A stretch of DNA of 64,000 nucleotides, taken from the NCBI GenBank assembly GCA_950106755.1, contig OX467088.1:1162001-1226000 (forward strand). Direction: 5' to 3'. Below are positions 1-12,700 of this stretch, piece by piece (the first letter of the stretch is position 1; each line of letters starts with the position of its first letter). The translations under genes and the position numbers were made by a program. Under the pieces are notes generated by a model. The model saw only the letters and a list, made by a program, of their open reading frames with translations, was not told where the DNA came from and made no database searches. This DNA comes from Climacium dendroides (taxonomy: Eukaryota > Streptophyta > Bryopsida > Hypnales > Climaciaceae).

Positions 1-1535
1 GGTAGTTTTAAACTTTCAACTTCATCTCCACTCTTCGTTTTCAAATTTTAATTTTCTTTTAAAAATTACAATTTTATTTTTAAAAAATTATGAATTAATA
101 TTATATACTGTGGCATGGTTTGCATAAAATGCTAATGTAGCGAATTCCCACAATCTAGGAACTTCAAGGAACTTCTGGGTTTCTTTTGGCTTCGATTATT
201 TTTTAATGTATTGTACAATTAAAATATTTGACTTTGAATATTAATCTTAATCTGGAATTTGGGTACTACAGAGTTATGAACTTTAAATCTTCATGTTGGA
301 AAATCGAGTTGAGAATCTAAGGGAAAAAATTCCCACGTGGCACTTCATTCTCATTTTTTAAAAATTCTTGAATAGAAGAAAGATCAAGATACAAGGCAAA
401 TTTACATTATTAGTACCTCTAGGATAGCTTTGAATTGCACTAATCCCAATAGTGAGATTATTGTAGGAAGTAGAATTTGCATATAAGTTTCTTAAGGTTT
501 GAAGTGACATGAATAACTAGAAATTGGGTTAACAGACTAAAATGCACTTCCAATAAACTCAAGTTCAAATGAAGATGTTCATTAAGAAACTCTTGTCTAT
601 AAGTATGTTACTTTGTAATGGCAAGAATCTACAAGCATCCATTTAAAGTTTCTTTAAGTTCTAATGGTACTTCCACCAAGGTACTTTATATACTTCAAGT
701 ATTTCATGTCCACTTGAAAATACTCTTGATTTTTGACGAATGTGTATTCAGTGTAGTGTGCTTTCACCCCATAGTGCATTCCTTCCATTGCTTTTCAGAT
801 TTAGGGAGTTGGGAGGAAAATTAAATGGGGACAACATGGGGGTGTTCCGGCCAAGTTCATTCCATTGGCTTCTAGATGGGGAGATCTCTGCCCACAAAAA
901 AATAGAGAGCACATTATGTACTCAGCCCAATCTGATTCATTACTATTTTCCACTCTTAGAATATGGTAGAACACAATAATTACAAGTACAACTCCTCTCA
1001 CTACTACGGAACATGGGATGTGACATTCCATTCTATACAAGACATTGATAATCCTTCTATTCAATGCATAGACGACTTCTTCCATTGCATCACCATGCTC
1101 TACTAAACAATCTTCGTAAGATCTATGAGAAGGTCTTCTGCTAGCACATGCAAGTACCTAGACCTCGCTCTGGGGTGAAGGCAACAACAAATATGGTGTT
1201 TGAGACATTCTCTATGGAACTTTCACCTTAGAACTCCATGGGAAGGAAACAAAAAACTTTTTTACTGTAGTGAAAAGAACATTCAGAATGGAAGGTGCCC
1301 CAATTCGAGCGAGCATACCTGCCACCTTGGTTTAAATGTGTCCACTGGAATGTTATATCCAACGTCCTTTTCAACAAGCGTGTTAGAGTGGGCGTCCTCC
1401 TTGACATCCATTCGCACATCATGTGCAATGTCAACATTGACAATGACTGTGTAGCAGCCGTTTCATAACAGATGAGCCTCCATTTGCCTACTGCCGTCCA
1501 TCTCTCTCCTACTCACTTCAAGACCGCATCCATGG
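1..1535. other. AT-rich DNA without recognised gene
   Basis: No reading frame here resembles a known protein. The short open frames are scattered on both strands and have no supporting splice structure. The last few hundred bases lie just downstream of a transposase remnant on the minus strand and are probably decayed transposon sequence. Confidence 0.5.
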
Positions 1536-2200
1536 TCAAATGTATGTGCCACCATCTTCGGCCAGTTGCCTCTGAGGCTCCACGTCCACCAACTGAGGTT
1601 GCAAACCGGGGACGTCCGTGTCACTGCCAACATTAATTATGGTAGGCATAGGTTGGTTCACCTGTAGCTGCCCACGTCTGCCCCGGACATCTGTGCGACA
1701 CACAATTTTCCAACCTTGCCTGTGCGGATCATCGGAGAAGAATACTTGTTGACAATGCAATGGGAAAGCAAAAGAATCAGCGTGGACTCCGCCATCCATG
1801 CGAGTGAAGTTTGCTATTGTAAACCCATATTGGTCTTTGCAGATGTTTGCATATCGAGCATCTTCGTTTGATCGAACCCAATCGCACACCAACATTGTCG
1901 TGCAATGATTCCGGTAGTCCAACTCCAATATCTCCTAAATATACCCCACGCACTCATTGGTTCTCTCTATGGGTCGCCCATTGTAAAGCCCCCAACACAG
2001 TTGCTTAGTGAATGAGGCTACAATTGCGAAGTCGCATATGACACGACTCCTCTCTGCACTATGAACACGGAGGTGCATGCCAAACGCATACATTTGGCGA
2101 TGTGAGACTGCATACCGCTCTGGAGGTTGCCTATATTCTACAACATCGGGGTCAACATGTTCACCGGCATGTCACAAACTCTGAACTCTTTCACTTAGCC
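1536..2200 (-). pseudogene. Decayed CACTA transposase C-terminus (DUF4216-like)
   Basis: Read on the minus strand from about 2200 to 1536, the translation lines up with the C-terminal exon of the large CACTA transposase at 25115-25991. Shared blocks include YAFG followed by a basic stretch (near 2100), QYGFTIANF against EYGFTSVNF, DSFAFPLHCQQVFFSDD against QSFAFPLHIEQVFFASD, and a final GWK/GWE...RRE/RTDVRG block. This is the region plant databases call DUF4216, found at the end of tnp2-type transposases. The frame is broken by TGA at 2172-2174 and TAG at 1935-1937, and no N-terminal tnp2 part is visible, so this is a fragment. It is diverged from the big element and so is not a recent copy of it. 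Confidence 0.75.
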
Positions 2201-3660
2201 ACAGTGCAAACGGAGGCAAATCGGAGAGCTTGCTGGGATACGACACTGGCATTGACAGATGTTGATGACAAAATTGTCTTCGAAAGGCCTCCCTTTCTTC
2301 CCAGATCTGGCCTCTCGCTAACACATATTCCCTACAAGGCATTCAGATCATGCATTGTTAGACGACGCTTATAGTGCCAGGGCGCAGTGAAGAAGATTGT
2401 GAAGGTACCATATGTCCTATTCGACGTGGACTGCAAGTTTCATGCATTTAGAGAGATGTTCACAATGACGTCGACATGAATACGTGTATGGCTGAAACGT
2501 TACAATAAATGTTTATCAAGACATGATCTCCAACATTGTGCACATTACCGTCCAGGTCCCTAGATAACAGAAGTACAAATATGATCTCATAGCAAACTCC
2601 AGGGAAACAATGTAAAGAAGGCTGAAAAGAGCACTCACTTCCGCCATGGTTCTAAGCACGCTGCGTTGTTCAGGACGAAGGCATGCGCATAGTTGCAGAA
2701 CTCATTGGACATTTTCCACTTTTGCTTTGAATTGCTTGAAATAATCCTAGATCAAAGGTCATTATGTTCCCCTTGCCACTAAACAACTTATAACACTAGT
2801 ACCAAAACCCTCTTCATTTCTACTTCTTAAAAAGAATTTTTTTTAAAATAAAATATATGTGAGAACATTATGCTTCGGCATTTAATTTATTAAATAAAAT
2901 TATTTTGAAAAAATTAGGAAGTGCTTTACATGCTAGCTATTGTGTAGAAATTTATCTCAAAAATCTTGGTAAGTTGATTCTTTGAAGTAGAAATTAGTTT
3001 ACGGTTTAGATTTTAGATTTTAGAGTTTGGGTTTTAGGATTTAGGGTTTCTACTTTAAAAATCTTGGTAAGTTGGTTCTTACAAAATTATCCATAGAGTG
3101 GAGTCATAATGTCATTTTAACAATCCATAACTTGTATCTATTAGCACTCAAATATTCACCAATATGAAAAATTTCAGGAAAATGGCAATTATTCCGTGAA
3201 AATGGCACAAAGGAGGATTGCAATATGGAAGAAACTCATAGAAGGATAAAATTTGACAAGTTGAATTCAATGACATGATATGAAATGTATTGGTCTTTTC
3301 TTCCTCCCAAGTATGTTTTCGTACAAAATTCTCATTCAAAGAAGAGTCAAACTAAGTCTTGGTGAGCCTACTTATTGGGTTTGCAATTCTTTTTCTTCCT
3401 CACTTCAAATGCTATAATCTTGCAATCTAAAAGGTCAATGTTCGTGAAAAAAAATTCAAAAATTTTCATATTACACTAGTGCAATTTTGAGGGGTTGATT
3501 TTATTTTTCATTATTTTATTTATTTTTTTGCTTTACGGCACTTTTGATCTAATTGGTGGCAAAAATTTTGACAATTTTTGGTGCAATATATGTGGGTTCT
3601 TTAGGATTACATCCCAAGACTTTATAGATCGCCTTTATGTTCTAGAATGTATTAGAGAGC
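2201..3660. other. Intergenic AT-rich stretch
   Basis: No gene is recognised. A short run near 3003-3052 is rich in TTTAG/TTTAGGG-like words (degenerate plant-telomere-like simple sequence). The rest is low-complexity AT-rich DNA. Confidence 0.4.
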
Positions 3661-3814
3661 AAAATTGACACCACGGAACAAGATTGGGAAAATAATACGG
3701 AGTAGTGAAAATAAATCTGAAGCAAAATTTTGTAAAGCAAAAAAAAAAATTTCCTTTGGAATTTTTTTAATGGGCAGCAGCCTGGGCAGAAGGTCTCGCT
3801 TGCCCCCAAAGCTT

Positions 3815-3860
3815 TCGACTCTTTGTCTTCGTCTTCTTCGTCTTCTTCGTCTTCGTCGTT
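3815..3860 (+). repeat. CTT/CTTCGT microsatellite in 5' leader
   Basis: A pyrimidine-rich run of CTTCGT/CTT units lies about 130 bases upstream of the ATG at 3987. CT-rich leaders are common in plant 5' untranslated regions, so it is plausibly the leader of the UAS-domain gene. The same bases give a serine-rich or acidic translation that is not believable as protein. Confidence 0.45.
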
Positions 3861-3986
3861 GTGCTCCCCAAGATGCTCAAGATACTCGCCGTGCTTCATC
3901 TTTCCTGCACAAAATCTTACTTCTCCCGTTTCCTACTTCCACTCCACCATCTGTTCTCTGCTCCACTTGCATCCCATTGCGTCGGC

Positions 3987-5307
3987 ATGGAGGCTGCTGT
4001 CGGGCTCCAAGATCTCTCGGATCCCCCGGAGACTCTGTTTTCCAGGGTTCCATATCCGAGGCCATCGTGCGCGCTCAGGCCGACAATTTAGTGCTCGTCG
4101 TCTTCGTCGCAGGTAGAGTTTTCGTGTGTGTTGCCAAAGTAGATGAATTAATGAATGATGGAGTTACAGACTGATGTTTTAGGGTTTTGGTGTTTCCACA
4201 GGGTAGAATGAGGAGTCGGTATTGCTGGAGTTGACAACTTTTCAGAATCCTGTGGTGCGTTCTTTCTGGAAAAGCAATTGAATTGAGGTTTCTAGGGTAG
4301 AGGAATCGTATTCTGCTGGAATTTCATCAAGGGCTTTTACGTCGGAGTAATTGAAAGAACCGAATGAAATTTGATTAGGGTGTACTTTCAGTCCTCCTTC
4401 GGGGATGTTTGAGTAACACCCAAATTAACAAATAATAGTAACTTCAGTATCTAGGATTTCAATTCACAACCTTTCATCCAGAAACCCGAGATTGACCTAA
4501 TTTGAGATGGACTTTTGACAGGTGTTGGATGAGGTGAAGAAGTAGAGCTTGATGCTACGATTGCAGGAGGGAAGTAAGGATGCTAATTATTTCTCGACTA
4601 TTTGTATCCTCTCTATAGAAATCAGTTGATGTCCCTTGTTTTGTTACTTGCTCTGCTTTTGGATCAGTAACTGTCCTCGGAATCGTTTTACCAAGATTTG
4701 GAACAGTGAGGCTGTTGCGATCGTTGAAGTTTGGAATTTCTTCTAGGGTTTCTGGTGAGTTGATGGAGCAATGTTGAGAGTTTATTCCTTAACAAAAACT
4801 TCCTAAGTTTCCATAAGACATATTCCGACGATTACATTCATTGGTTACAAAGGATCATTGCTGCAACGGCTCGGTACGGCCTCTGTTTCTGATACCTTAG
4901 CATTCCAGTTCTTTGCCCAACCGTATTTAGTTGTTTGAATTAGTCTTGTATACTCTCAACTCTCTCTAATTGCACATTTCCAGTAATCTGTTTTGTTGTG
5001 TCCACATCTAATTGGACAGCTTCTGCATGTCAAGTTGTGAACACATTTGATATGAGTTTATTTGTCCGTTGAGGCAGCGCTATTAGAGAGCGTCGAGTGC
5101 AGACTTTTGTCACGGATGCTGTAGATATTCTATGTACTGGGGGTTGTTACTTTAACGTTTGTAATATACTCTAATCACTGTCCCATAATTGAACAAGGTT
5201 TTCAGCTTTAGCGTCACATTGAATGTGTTATCTTGGCAGAGGGCTACCAAGAAGCAGAGGCATTTTTGACAGCTCTTCGACATGCCGTCACCACTTTTAA
5301 CACTGAG
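3987..5307 (+). pseudogene. PUX11-like UAS/thioredoxin-fold gene, 5' half (exons 1-5)
   Basis: Five short exons join in frame: 3987-4112, 4202-4254, 4522-4603, 4808-4873 and 5240-5307, all with GT-AG borders and matching phases. The product reads as blocks FQGSISEAIVRAQ, VLVVFVAG, NEESVLLELTTFQNPV, SLMLRLQEGSKDANYFSTI, IPTITFIGYKG and EGYQEAEAFLTALRHAV. In order these match the N-terminal thioredoxin-like (UAS) domain of plant UBX protein PUX11, a CDC48-adaptor family; the identification is from memory of the family. The copy is damaged: the ATG frame needs a one-base shift near 4040 to reach FQGSIS, TAG replaces a Glu position at 4204-4206, and TAG at 4543-4545 lies in exon 3. The gene continues at 27224 beyond the CACTA insertion. 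The damage makes it a probable pseudogene, although sequencing error at three sites cannot be excluded. Confidence 0.7.
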
Positions 5308-5420
5308 GTTTGTCTACTTATAAAACATATGTTGTTGGTTTCTGGATGAGGCCCTTCATCAGTATAATATAGGTCACACGTCAAAGGTGGACAACGTGTC
5401 TCATGTATACATATGCTTTA

Positions 5421-5423
5421 GTA
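5421..5423. other. Target-site duplication, left copy (GTA)
   Basis: GTA immediately precedes the CACTA terminus and is repeated at 27180-27182 after the other terminus. Three-base duplications are the hallmark of CACTA insertion. Confidence 0.9.
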
Positions 5424-5466
5424 CACTACAACAAAAGCAGTGTTTTATGACTGCAAAATATGACTG
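5424..5466 (+). repeat. Left terminal inverted repeat
   Basis: Begins CACTACAACAAAAGCAGTG and runs into TTTTATGACTGCAAAATATG. The reverse complement of 27136-27179 matches it with differences at positions 12, 13 and 18 and one extra A. Confidence 0.92.
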
Positions 5467-6350
5467 GCAGCAGTCATAAAATCGAAAAATATGACTGACG
5501 CAGAAATCACTGTAGATGACTCGGAATATGACTAACTCCAGTCGTTTCGAAGCAGTCGCTTCAGACATCAGTCATATTGGCAGTCATATTTTCCGAGGGG
5601 TATAAATACCCATTTTTAGCCATAGTATGCCAACTAGGCGTATACTTTGACTTTCCTAGGGGAGTCTTGACTTTTATTTGGGTTGCCCGGGCAAATAAAA
5701 AAATCCTACGTGGAATACGACTGGGTCGAGTCATATTTTTTGATGACGTGGAATATGACTGCGATCAGTCATATTTTTGATGACGTGGAATATGACTGCC
5801 ATGAGTCATTTTTTTGATGACGTGGAATATGACTGTGGTGAGTCATATTTCGCAGTAACATGGAATATGACTGCGGTCAGTCATATTTTGCAGTGATGTG
5901 GAATATGACTGCGGCGAGTCATATTTTGCAGTAATGTGGAATATGACTGCTCAGTCATATTTTTTGATTAAATGGAATATGACTGGTGAGTCATATTTTG
6001 CAGTAACATGGAATATGACTGCGATGAGTCATATTTTGTAGTGACGTGGAATATGACTGTGGTCAGTCATATTTTGCAGTGAGGTGAAATACGACTACGG
6101 TGAGTCATATTTTGTAATTATGTGAAATATGACTGGTGAGTCGTATTTTTTAGTAACATTAAAAAATGACTGCAATGAGTCATATTTTATTATTATGTCG
6201 AATATGACCAAGATGAGTCATACTTTGGAGTGATGTACAATATGACTCATCAGTGAAGTTACATTTTGTAGTGATGTACAATATGACTGTGTTTAGTCAT
6301 ATTTTTGGAGAACACGCAATATGACTACAATGAATCATATTCCATGTTAT
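5467..6350. repeat. Left subterminal repeat array of ATATGACTG palindromes
   Basis: About 38-base units each contain AATATGACTG followed a few bases later by its inverse CAGTCATATT (or GAGTCATATT), separated by TGATGACGTGG- or GCAGTAACATGG-like spacers. The units are clearest from 5740 to 6350 and become irregular toward the interior. In En/Spm the subterminal repeats bind the TNPA protein, and the same job is likely here. Each unit can fold as a small hairpin, unlike the head-to-tail repeats at the other end. Confidence 0.85.
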
Positions 6351-6739
6351 TGTGCTTAGTTATATATTTTTAGAAGTATTCACATGTATTTCGAAGTACA
6401 AATTTCAAAAGCGATAAAGCAGTTCTACGCTACCTAAGCTTACTTGGATTATTCATTCATGTTTTTCATTGCTATGAGTGACTTCCACTAATAGTCTCTA
6501 TAATTAGAAATCATTTTGTCTTCCAAACAAAGAAAATCAAATTCACACTCTAATATCATATCCTAAACATGTCTTTGCAACTTCTCAAATCACAAGACAT
6601 GGATATACATTCCAAAATGTACTTCAATGACATTTATTACTGAACTTCAAAACACATATGAAAAAAATCACACTGAGAACACATAAACACACACCTCACT
6701 TTATACTAGAGTGAGCAATCCACTACTGCATACCTTCAC

Positions 6740-9700
6740 TCATTCGTTTAAAGAAGCCAACGCTTCAATGGGCCACTTTGTCACAGACTTCACAGCATCA
6801 CCTACATGCACCATAGGAGGGTCGTCGTTGTTGTTTGCCTCATATAAAAGAACCATCTCCGATCCGGGAACCACAGATGTTATGCTTATAGATACATTGC
6901 CCTCTTCAATGAGCCGTCCATGAAGTGAACCTCCTGCAACATTCACTATGACTCCATGCGCAATTACATTGTCTTCTGCCTTGTTGTCATCGTCCACATC
7001 GAACACCTTCACTTTCGACCCTACAGCCAAGGAGATAGGACTTTCATTCTTTGAGCTTCGAGAACCTTGAAGATATTTCTTCCCACCTTGTGCATCCTGC
7101 ATTTACATTTACAATGGTTGTAGACATTAAGTAAACAAACGATGGAGCTTTACTTTCACTTCTGAAATTGAAAGGCAAACAACATATTCAAAAATACATA
7201 CCTGGGGCAATGGATTCTGTAACTGACTGATTGCCTTGTCCAAGAACATCACACAATATTCAATGTCGGAAGGATTTTGACTAAAAACTTCAAAGGGTCC
7301 TTTCATATTCTTTAGGAAGTTGTCTTCTGAAGCTAGAGGATCCCATGCAGGAATGTGTAATACATTTGTACCAGGTGACTTAGAGGTAGCTGTGGAATCC
7401 CAGTCCACTTGAAGGACCCTAGCTGATCCATGGGTTGGATCTGGTATCATGTCAAATAAATCATGCAAGTCTCTTTTTCCACCACCAATTTCCTTTCCCC
7501 ATAAAAAACACCACTTCATGGGTGTCCCCCGAGCTAGGAATCGAGCGACTTCTTGTAGAAGCGCCTCTCCAATTGGAGCCCATATCCCCACATCAAATCG
7601 ATAGTGGAGCATTGTCACAAAAGCTGCACAGTCTTCCCTTTTCTTAATTTTGACTTCAAACTCTCTCTCATAATGGATCGTACCACCTAACCCCCACTCT
7701 TTTCCATCATGCAGTGGTCGGATGTCACATAGAAAACCCAAGACATTCAACACAAGTACCTTTCTTCGTGAATCATCCGAAACTCTCACCGGTGGAAACT
7801 TCAGTTTCCCTGAAATATTCTTTTTCTTTGAAGGTTTTCCAACCTTTGCGGCCCTCATTGGCCCCCTCCTTTTGGTAGGCTCTTCTTCCATTAATTTGGA
7901 ATCGAATTCCACATGATGTTCTCTAGAGCCTCTTACTCCAATCTATATGCACATCAACAATTTAGTATTCAATGTCATGGTATTATAACAATTATAAATT
8001 CAACACATACAACAACAAAATATCAATTATGAAACATAAATACATACAACTCAATAACACTTTTGAGACTTCAAAAGTAAAACACCCACTATTATACACT
8101 TGGAATAGTAGTGTCACTTTATTTAAATGCTGAAAAATTATTGACCCCCACAACATGCGACAAAATTTACTTCATGGTACGACTTCACATAATGAGAAAT
8201 ACAAATACTCCTTTTCATACACTTTGTACAACAAAAGGATCCTCTTAGACCAAAACAAAAAATTACTATCCCTCTAAATAGAAATGGATACAAATAATCA
8301 AACGTTAACAAAGGTACATACGAAAACGTATGGCACATACATCTGACAAAAACATTAATATGACTCTCCACATAATACAAAATTTAGTCGTCATTACGTA
8401 TATATTTTAAAATACAGCTTCCACTAGTTATATATTAAAAAATATTACTGCCATTTACTCTAAAATATATAATATGACTGACAATTGTTATATACTATAG
8501 AATATGACTAGTATTAGTGATGCACAGCAATATATGACTGCCAACAGTCACATTCTGCATAATATGACTGACACTAGTCATGTACTAAATATTACCACTA
8601 TGGTCAGTCGCATCATGCAAATAATGACTGCAATCAGTCACATAATAGAGATTATGACCACCAGCACTTGTTTTCTTCTACATGTTACTGCTTTTAATTA
8701 TGCACACATGCTTTTGTTCAAGTTATGGCACCTAATCCACAAACATGTTCAACAGAACTCATACATTTACAAAACATATTCCATAAAATGAACCTCCCTA
8801 CATGATGTCTAACATTGCACCATCTACCATTTCAAAGGAAGGACGCAATCCATAATTATATGTTCACCTATAAGAATTATACCTTGTTCCCACCCCTTTT
8901 GCACACACAAATCCATAAACTACTGCAACATTTAATACAGTCATGGCAGTCCATCACACCTTGGGATCCTCTTTCACCTCCTTCATCTTCTCACCAATCT
9001 TCCCTCCAATCAACGTTGAACGCCTAGATTGATAACTTATGTCTGTCCACAATTTCTGACCCTCACCCTTCCTCTTCTTCACGCTCCCTTGATCCTTTTT
9101 TGCTTTTGTAACATCTATTACTTCTTCAATTTGATCCAGCACTGGCAAAGTGCTGGGTTTAGGGTTTACATTTCTTGACTTATCAATCGTGCCTTCATCC
9201 TGTAAACTCACAATGACATCCACAATTTAGTAGTTGAGATTTCATGTCTACCTACTACACATTACATGAAATTCCAAACAAATACAAAAGAAACAAAACC
9301 TATTCAATTACATTGAATGACACTAAAGGGTTTCTTATTTTTGTACGAACCTCCACTGTTGCATGCACTACCTCAACACCTTTTGACACGTTCAATACAT
9401 GTGCTTCTCTGGCTGTTTCTTCCTGTATCTTCTGAGGGTTAAGTTTCTTCAAACCTACCAATTCCTCCATGATCTCCTCACCACCTGCAACTTCTGGCAC
9501 TGTGGTGCCTATTTCAGAACTAGACGGGTGTGTATTCCCTCCATTCTGCTTGCGGACTTCAAACAGAAGCTGCTTCACTAGGGAACCCATTTCACTTAAT
9601 TCTCCCTTCACAGTCTCTTGAAATGTATACAATTCGTTTCGCACTTCTTCTATGCCTTTACCCACCCTCTTTGAATTACTACCCGCCCCTCCTGAATTTG

Positions 9701-12700
9701 ACGACCGAATGTGCACTGATTTGTCTGGTGAAGCTAGCTCTGCTTCCACTTCCATTTGAGTAGGGGGTCTCCCCAAATGTGCAGCCTACAATGACGGCAA
9801 CCCTATATGTGTAAATTTCAAGACCAAAACATTCAACCATAGTGAAATTTCTTGAAAGCAGTGACAAACAATAAACTATTTCACATTGTGATGCACATGT
9901 CCAATTACAACAACTACTACTTACATAACTTACTATTTTCAAATGAAACTTCTCATATTGAAAACCAAATATGAGCACATGTACTTTTATAATTACCTAC
10001 ACATGACTATACATATTCACATGTACATCCAAATATGACTTCAAGTAGTCACATACAAGGCTAAATATAAATATACTTAGTCACAATACAATCTACATAC
10101 AATTTTAAGTACATTAATGTTTGTTATTTATGATTGCAATAACTCAAAGCAACATCCTATCCATCATTTCTTCTTCTCCTGAATATGTCCTACTTATGGC
10201 TAAGCATTGTCATATGACCAACAAAGTTTACCTTCAACACATATTACATTCAGAATTTCATGTTTATAAAAATAAAATCCAAAAGACAATGACTACGAAC
10301 ACCCATCTACAATCACATGCGTACATAGAAGTTACAAAAGTGTAGACATCTCTTTCACTTACCAATCGTGACTTCACTTCTCCCTCAGATCGGCCACTAT
10401 AGGACACTTTCTGCACGGTTTGCCGTGCAACCTTCATGCGTTCTGAATATGCTACTTTGTCTGTCCTTTTGATGAGCTTCTTGAAGTTCTCTACATGATG
10501 AGCCTTCACAGTTCTGGGAATGGGAGCTTCGGCCTCTATCAATTTCTTCATGTTTGCTCTCTTTGTCTTCATTTGGGACCTCAGAATGCGGAAGAAGACA
10601 TTATCAGGAACATCGCCTTTCCCACCACGATACTCGAATTTGGATGCCATTTTGTCCTTGATTGCTAGTAGTAGAGGTCGGGGATGTGAATTGAAGTCAT
10701 CCACACTCCAATCCAAATCACGAGAATATCCACGCAGCTTTGTCAACCAATCCGCCCTATGCACTCCTGTAGGACAACCAACAAGGTCCACTTCAACCCA
10801 ATCTCTATCATCAACCTTCTGCAGATCCCTCCTGAATTGCTTCAAATTGGATTGTCGTTGAAGACTTCTGCTTCGGTCCACATTGCTAACTTCCTTCCCT
10901 TCATTTCCACTCAGTTTCCGCATTTTCTCACGTACTTCCTTCAAGTTTGCTCCACTCTTTGCCATGCGCTTTAATATGTTGACTTCCCGTAACTCCAACT
11001 CATCCACTACATCATTGGACAACTCTTCATTTGGGACATCTCCATCCTCCTCCGTACTAAAGTGTTGCTCAATATCTTCATCCGATTCCTCCCCCATCAT
11101 TGTCTCCTCTGTGTCATCGAACAAAAAATTGTCCTCTTCCAATGGTGTTGTGACCATCATTTCTGTTGATGAAGTCATCTTCTTCTTCCGTGTGGCTTCC
11201 TTGGGCCACGGCCTAGGGTGATGACGTTGATGGCTAAGCAACTGTAAATGCAGAAAGAAACAACTTATAATATGAGTATAATAAGTACAGAAGGAGGACC
11301 TTCATGTCCTACAGAACTAAAAAAAAACTACCAAGAAATAAATTTTTACAAAACATGAAGTTCAACTTCTGAGTTACTCTCTAGGAAATGCAAATTCTAA
11401 TTATCTAATTTTCATCACATGAGTCTGAACTCCTAATTTTTACCTCATATCTATCAAAAAAATGTCTACAATGAGCACAATTCTTTGTAATTGGCCTCTT
11501 CAAACTACAAACAGTCACGAAAGATCACTTCTGACTATAAATTCGGATAAAAGCTAATGTCTAACTACAAACAGTCATAGAACACCATTTGCGACTGGGC
11601 TTCAAGTCACATAATAATGTTTGTGACTACAATTAGTTATAAAAGCTCATTTCTGACTACATGCAGTCATAGAACACCATTTCCGACTGGGCTTGAAGTC
11701 ACATAATAATGTTTGTGACTACAATTAGTTATAAAAGGTCATTTCTAACTACAAGCAGTCACACAACACCATTTGTGACTGGGCTTGAAGTCACATTATG
11801 ATATTTGTGTCTAGAATTAGTTATAAAAGGTCATTTTCGTCTATAGACAGTCATAAAACACCATTTGTGACTGGGCTTGAAGTCACATAATAATATTTGT
11901 GACTGCAGGGAGTCACAAATGATTATTTTTCAATTGACTTGCAGTTAGAAAACATCTTTTCAGAACACCTATGAAGACTTGGCTTTCACTCACAAAATAT
12001 CATTACTAACTGCTCACAGTCACAACAGATGATACATCACTACAAAATGTCTCAACAAATGAATATTGACTACCACGAAGTCATAGAAAATCAATATAGA
12101 CTAACAGTACACACAATTCTAAATTCTTCAGTTCGAAGTGAACAAAGCGTTGCTATTCATGACTCCGGTCAATTAGACATGATCATTTTACAGTACAATG
12201 TATTGTAATTGGTCATTACTACTAATAAGGGTTATGTATTGACTTAGTTTAACTCTAATGAATCACATGTGCTCATATGAGAGTAACTTCATTTACAAAT
12301 TCTCTGTTCCTGCTTCTCTCTCACAAACATCAACCTTTAAAACTATTGAAAGTCAGAAATGACTAATACCAAATTGTTGAAGACAAATTATGAGTCTATA
12401 AATTAATGCACTTTTAAAGAGAAATTGAAAACTACTACTAACCACATACATATGGCAATTGCAATAACGAAACACTTCAACAATGATGGAAAACTTCTTT
12501 AAAATTCAATGAATTATGTGTCTTTCTCCAACACAATTAGTTCCAATAGGAAAGGACTGAAGCTAACCTTTGACTTACAACAGTCTTCCTGCAATGTTTC
12601 TTCTACTTCTTTGTCATTGCCTCCTGAGTTGATGTCAAAACTACGTCCTGGTAAAGCCCTCCACGTTGTTGCCCGTGTGTGCCTCTCCAATGTTGGTAAG

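Noticed and set aside
3003..3052. Interstitial telomere-like repeat
   Set aside because: TTTAGGG-like words are too degenerate and too few to support a telomeric origin.
3642..3899. Acidic Asp/Glu-rich minus-strand frame
   Set aside because: It is the complement of the CTTCGT microsatellite in the host gene leader.
12031..12060. CACTACAAAATGTC as another CACTA terminus
   Set aside because: The match ends after seven bases, there is no partner end or duplication, and it lies within a field of GACTAC-type repeats.
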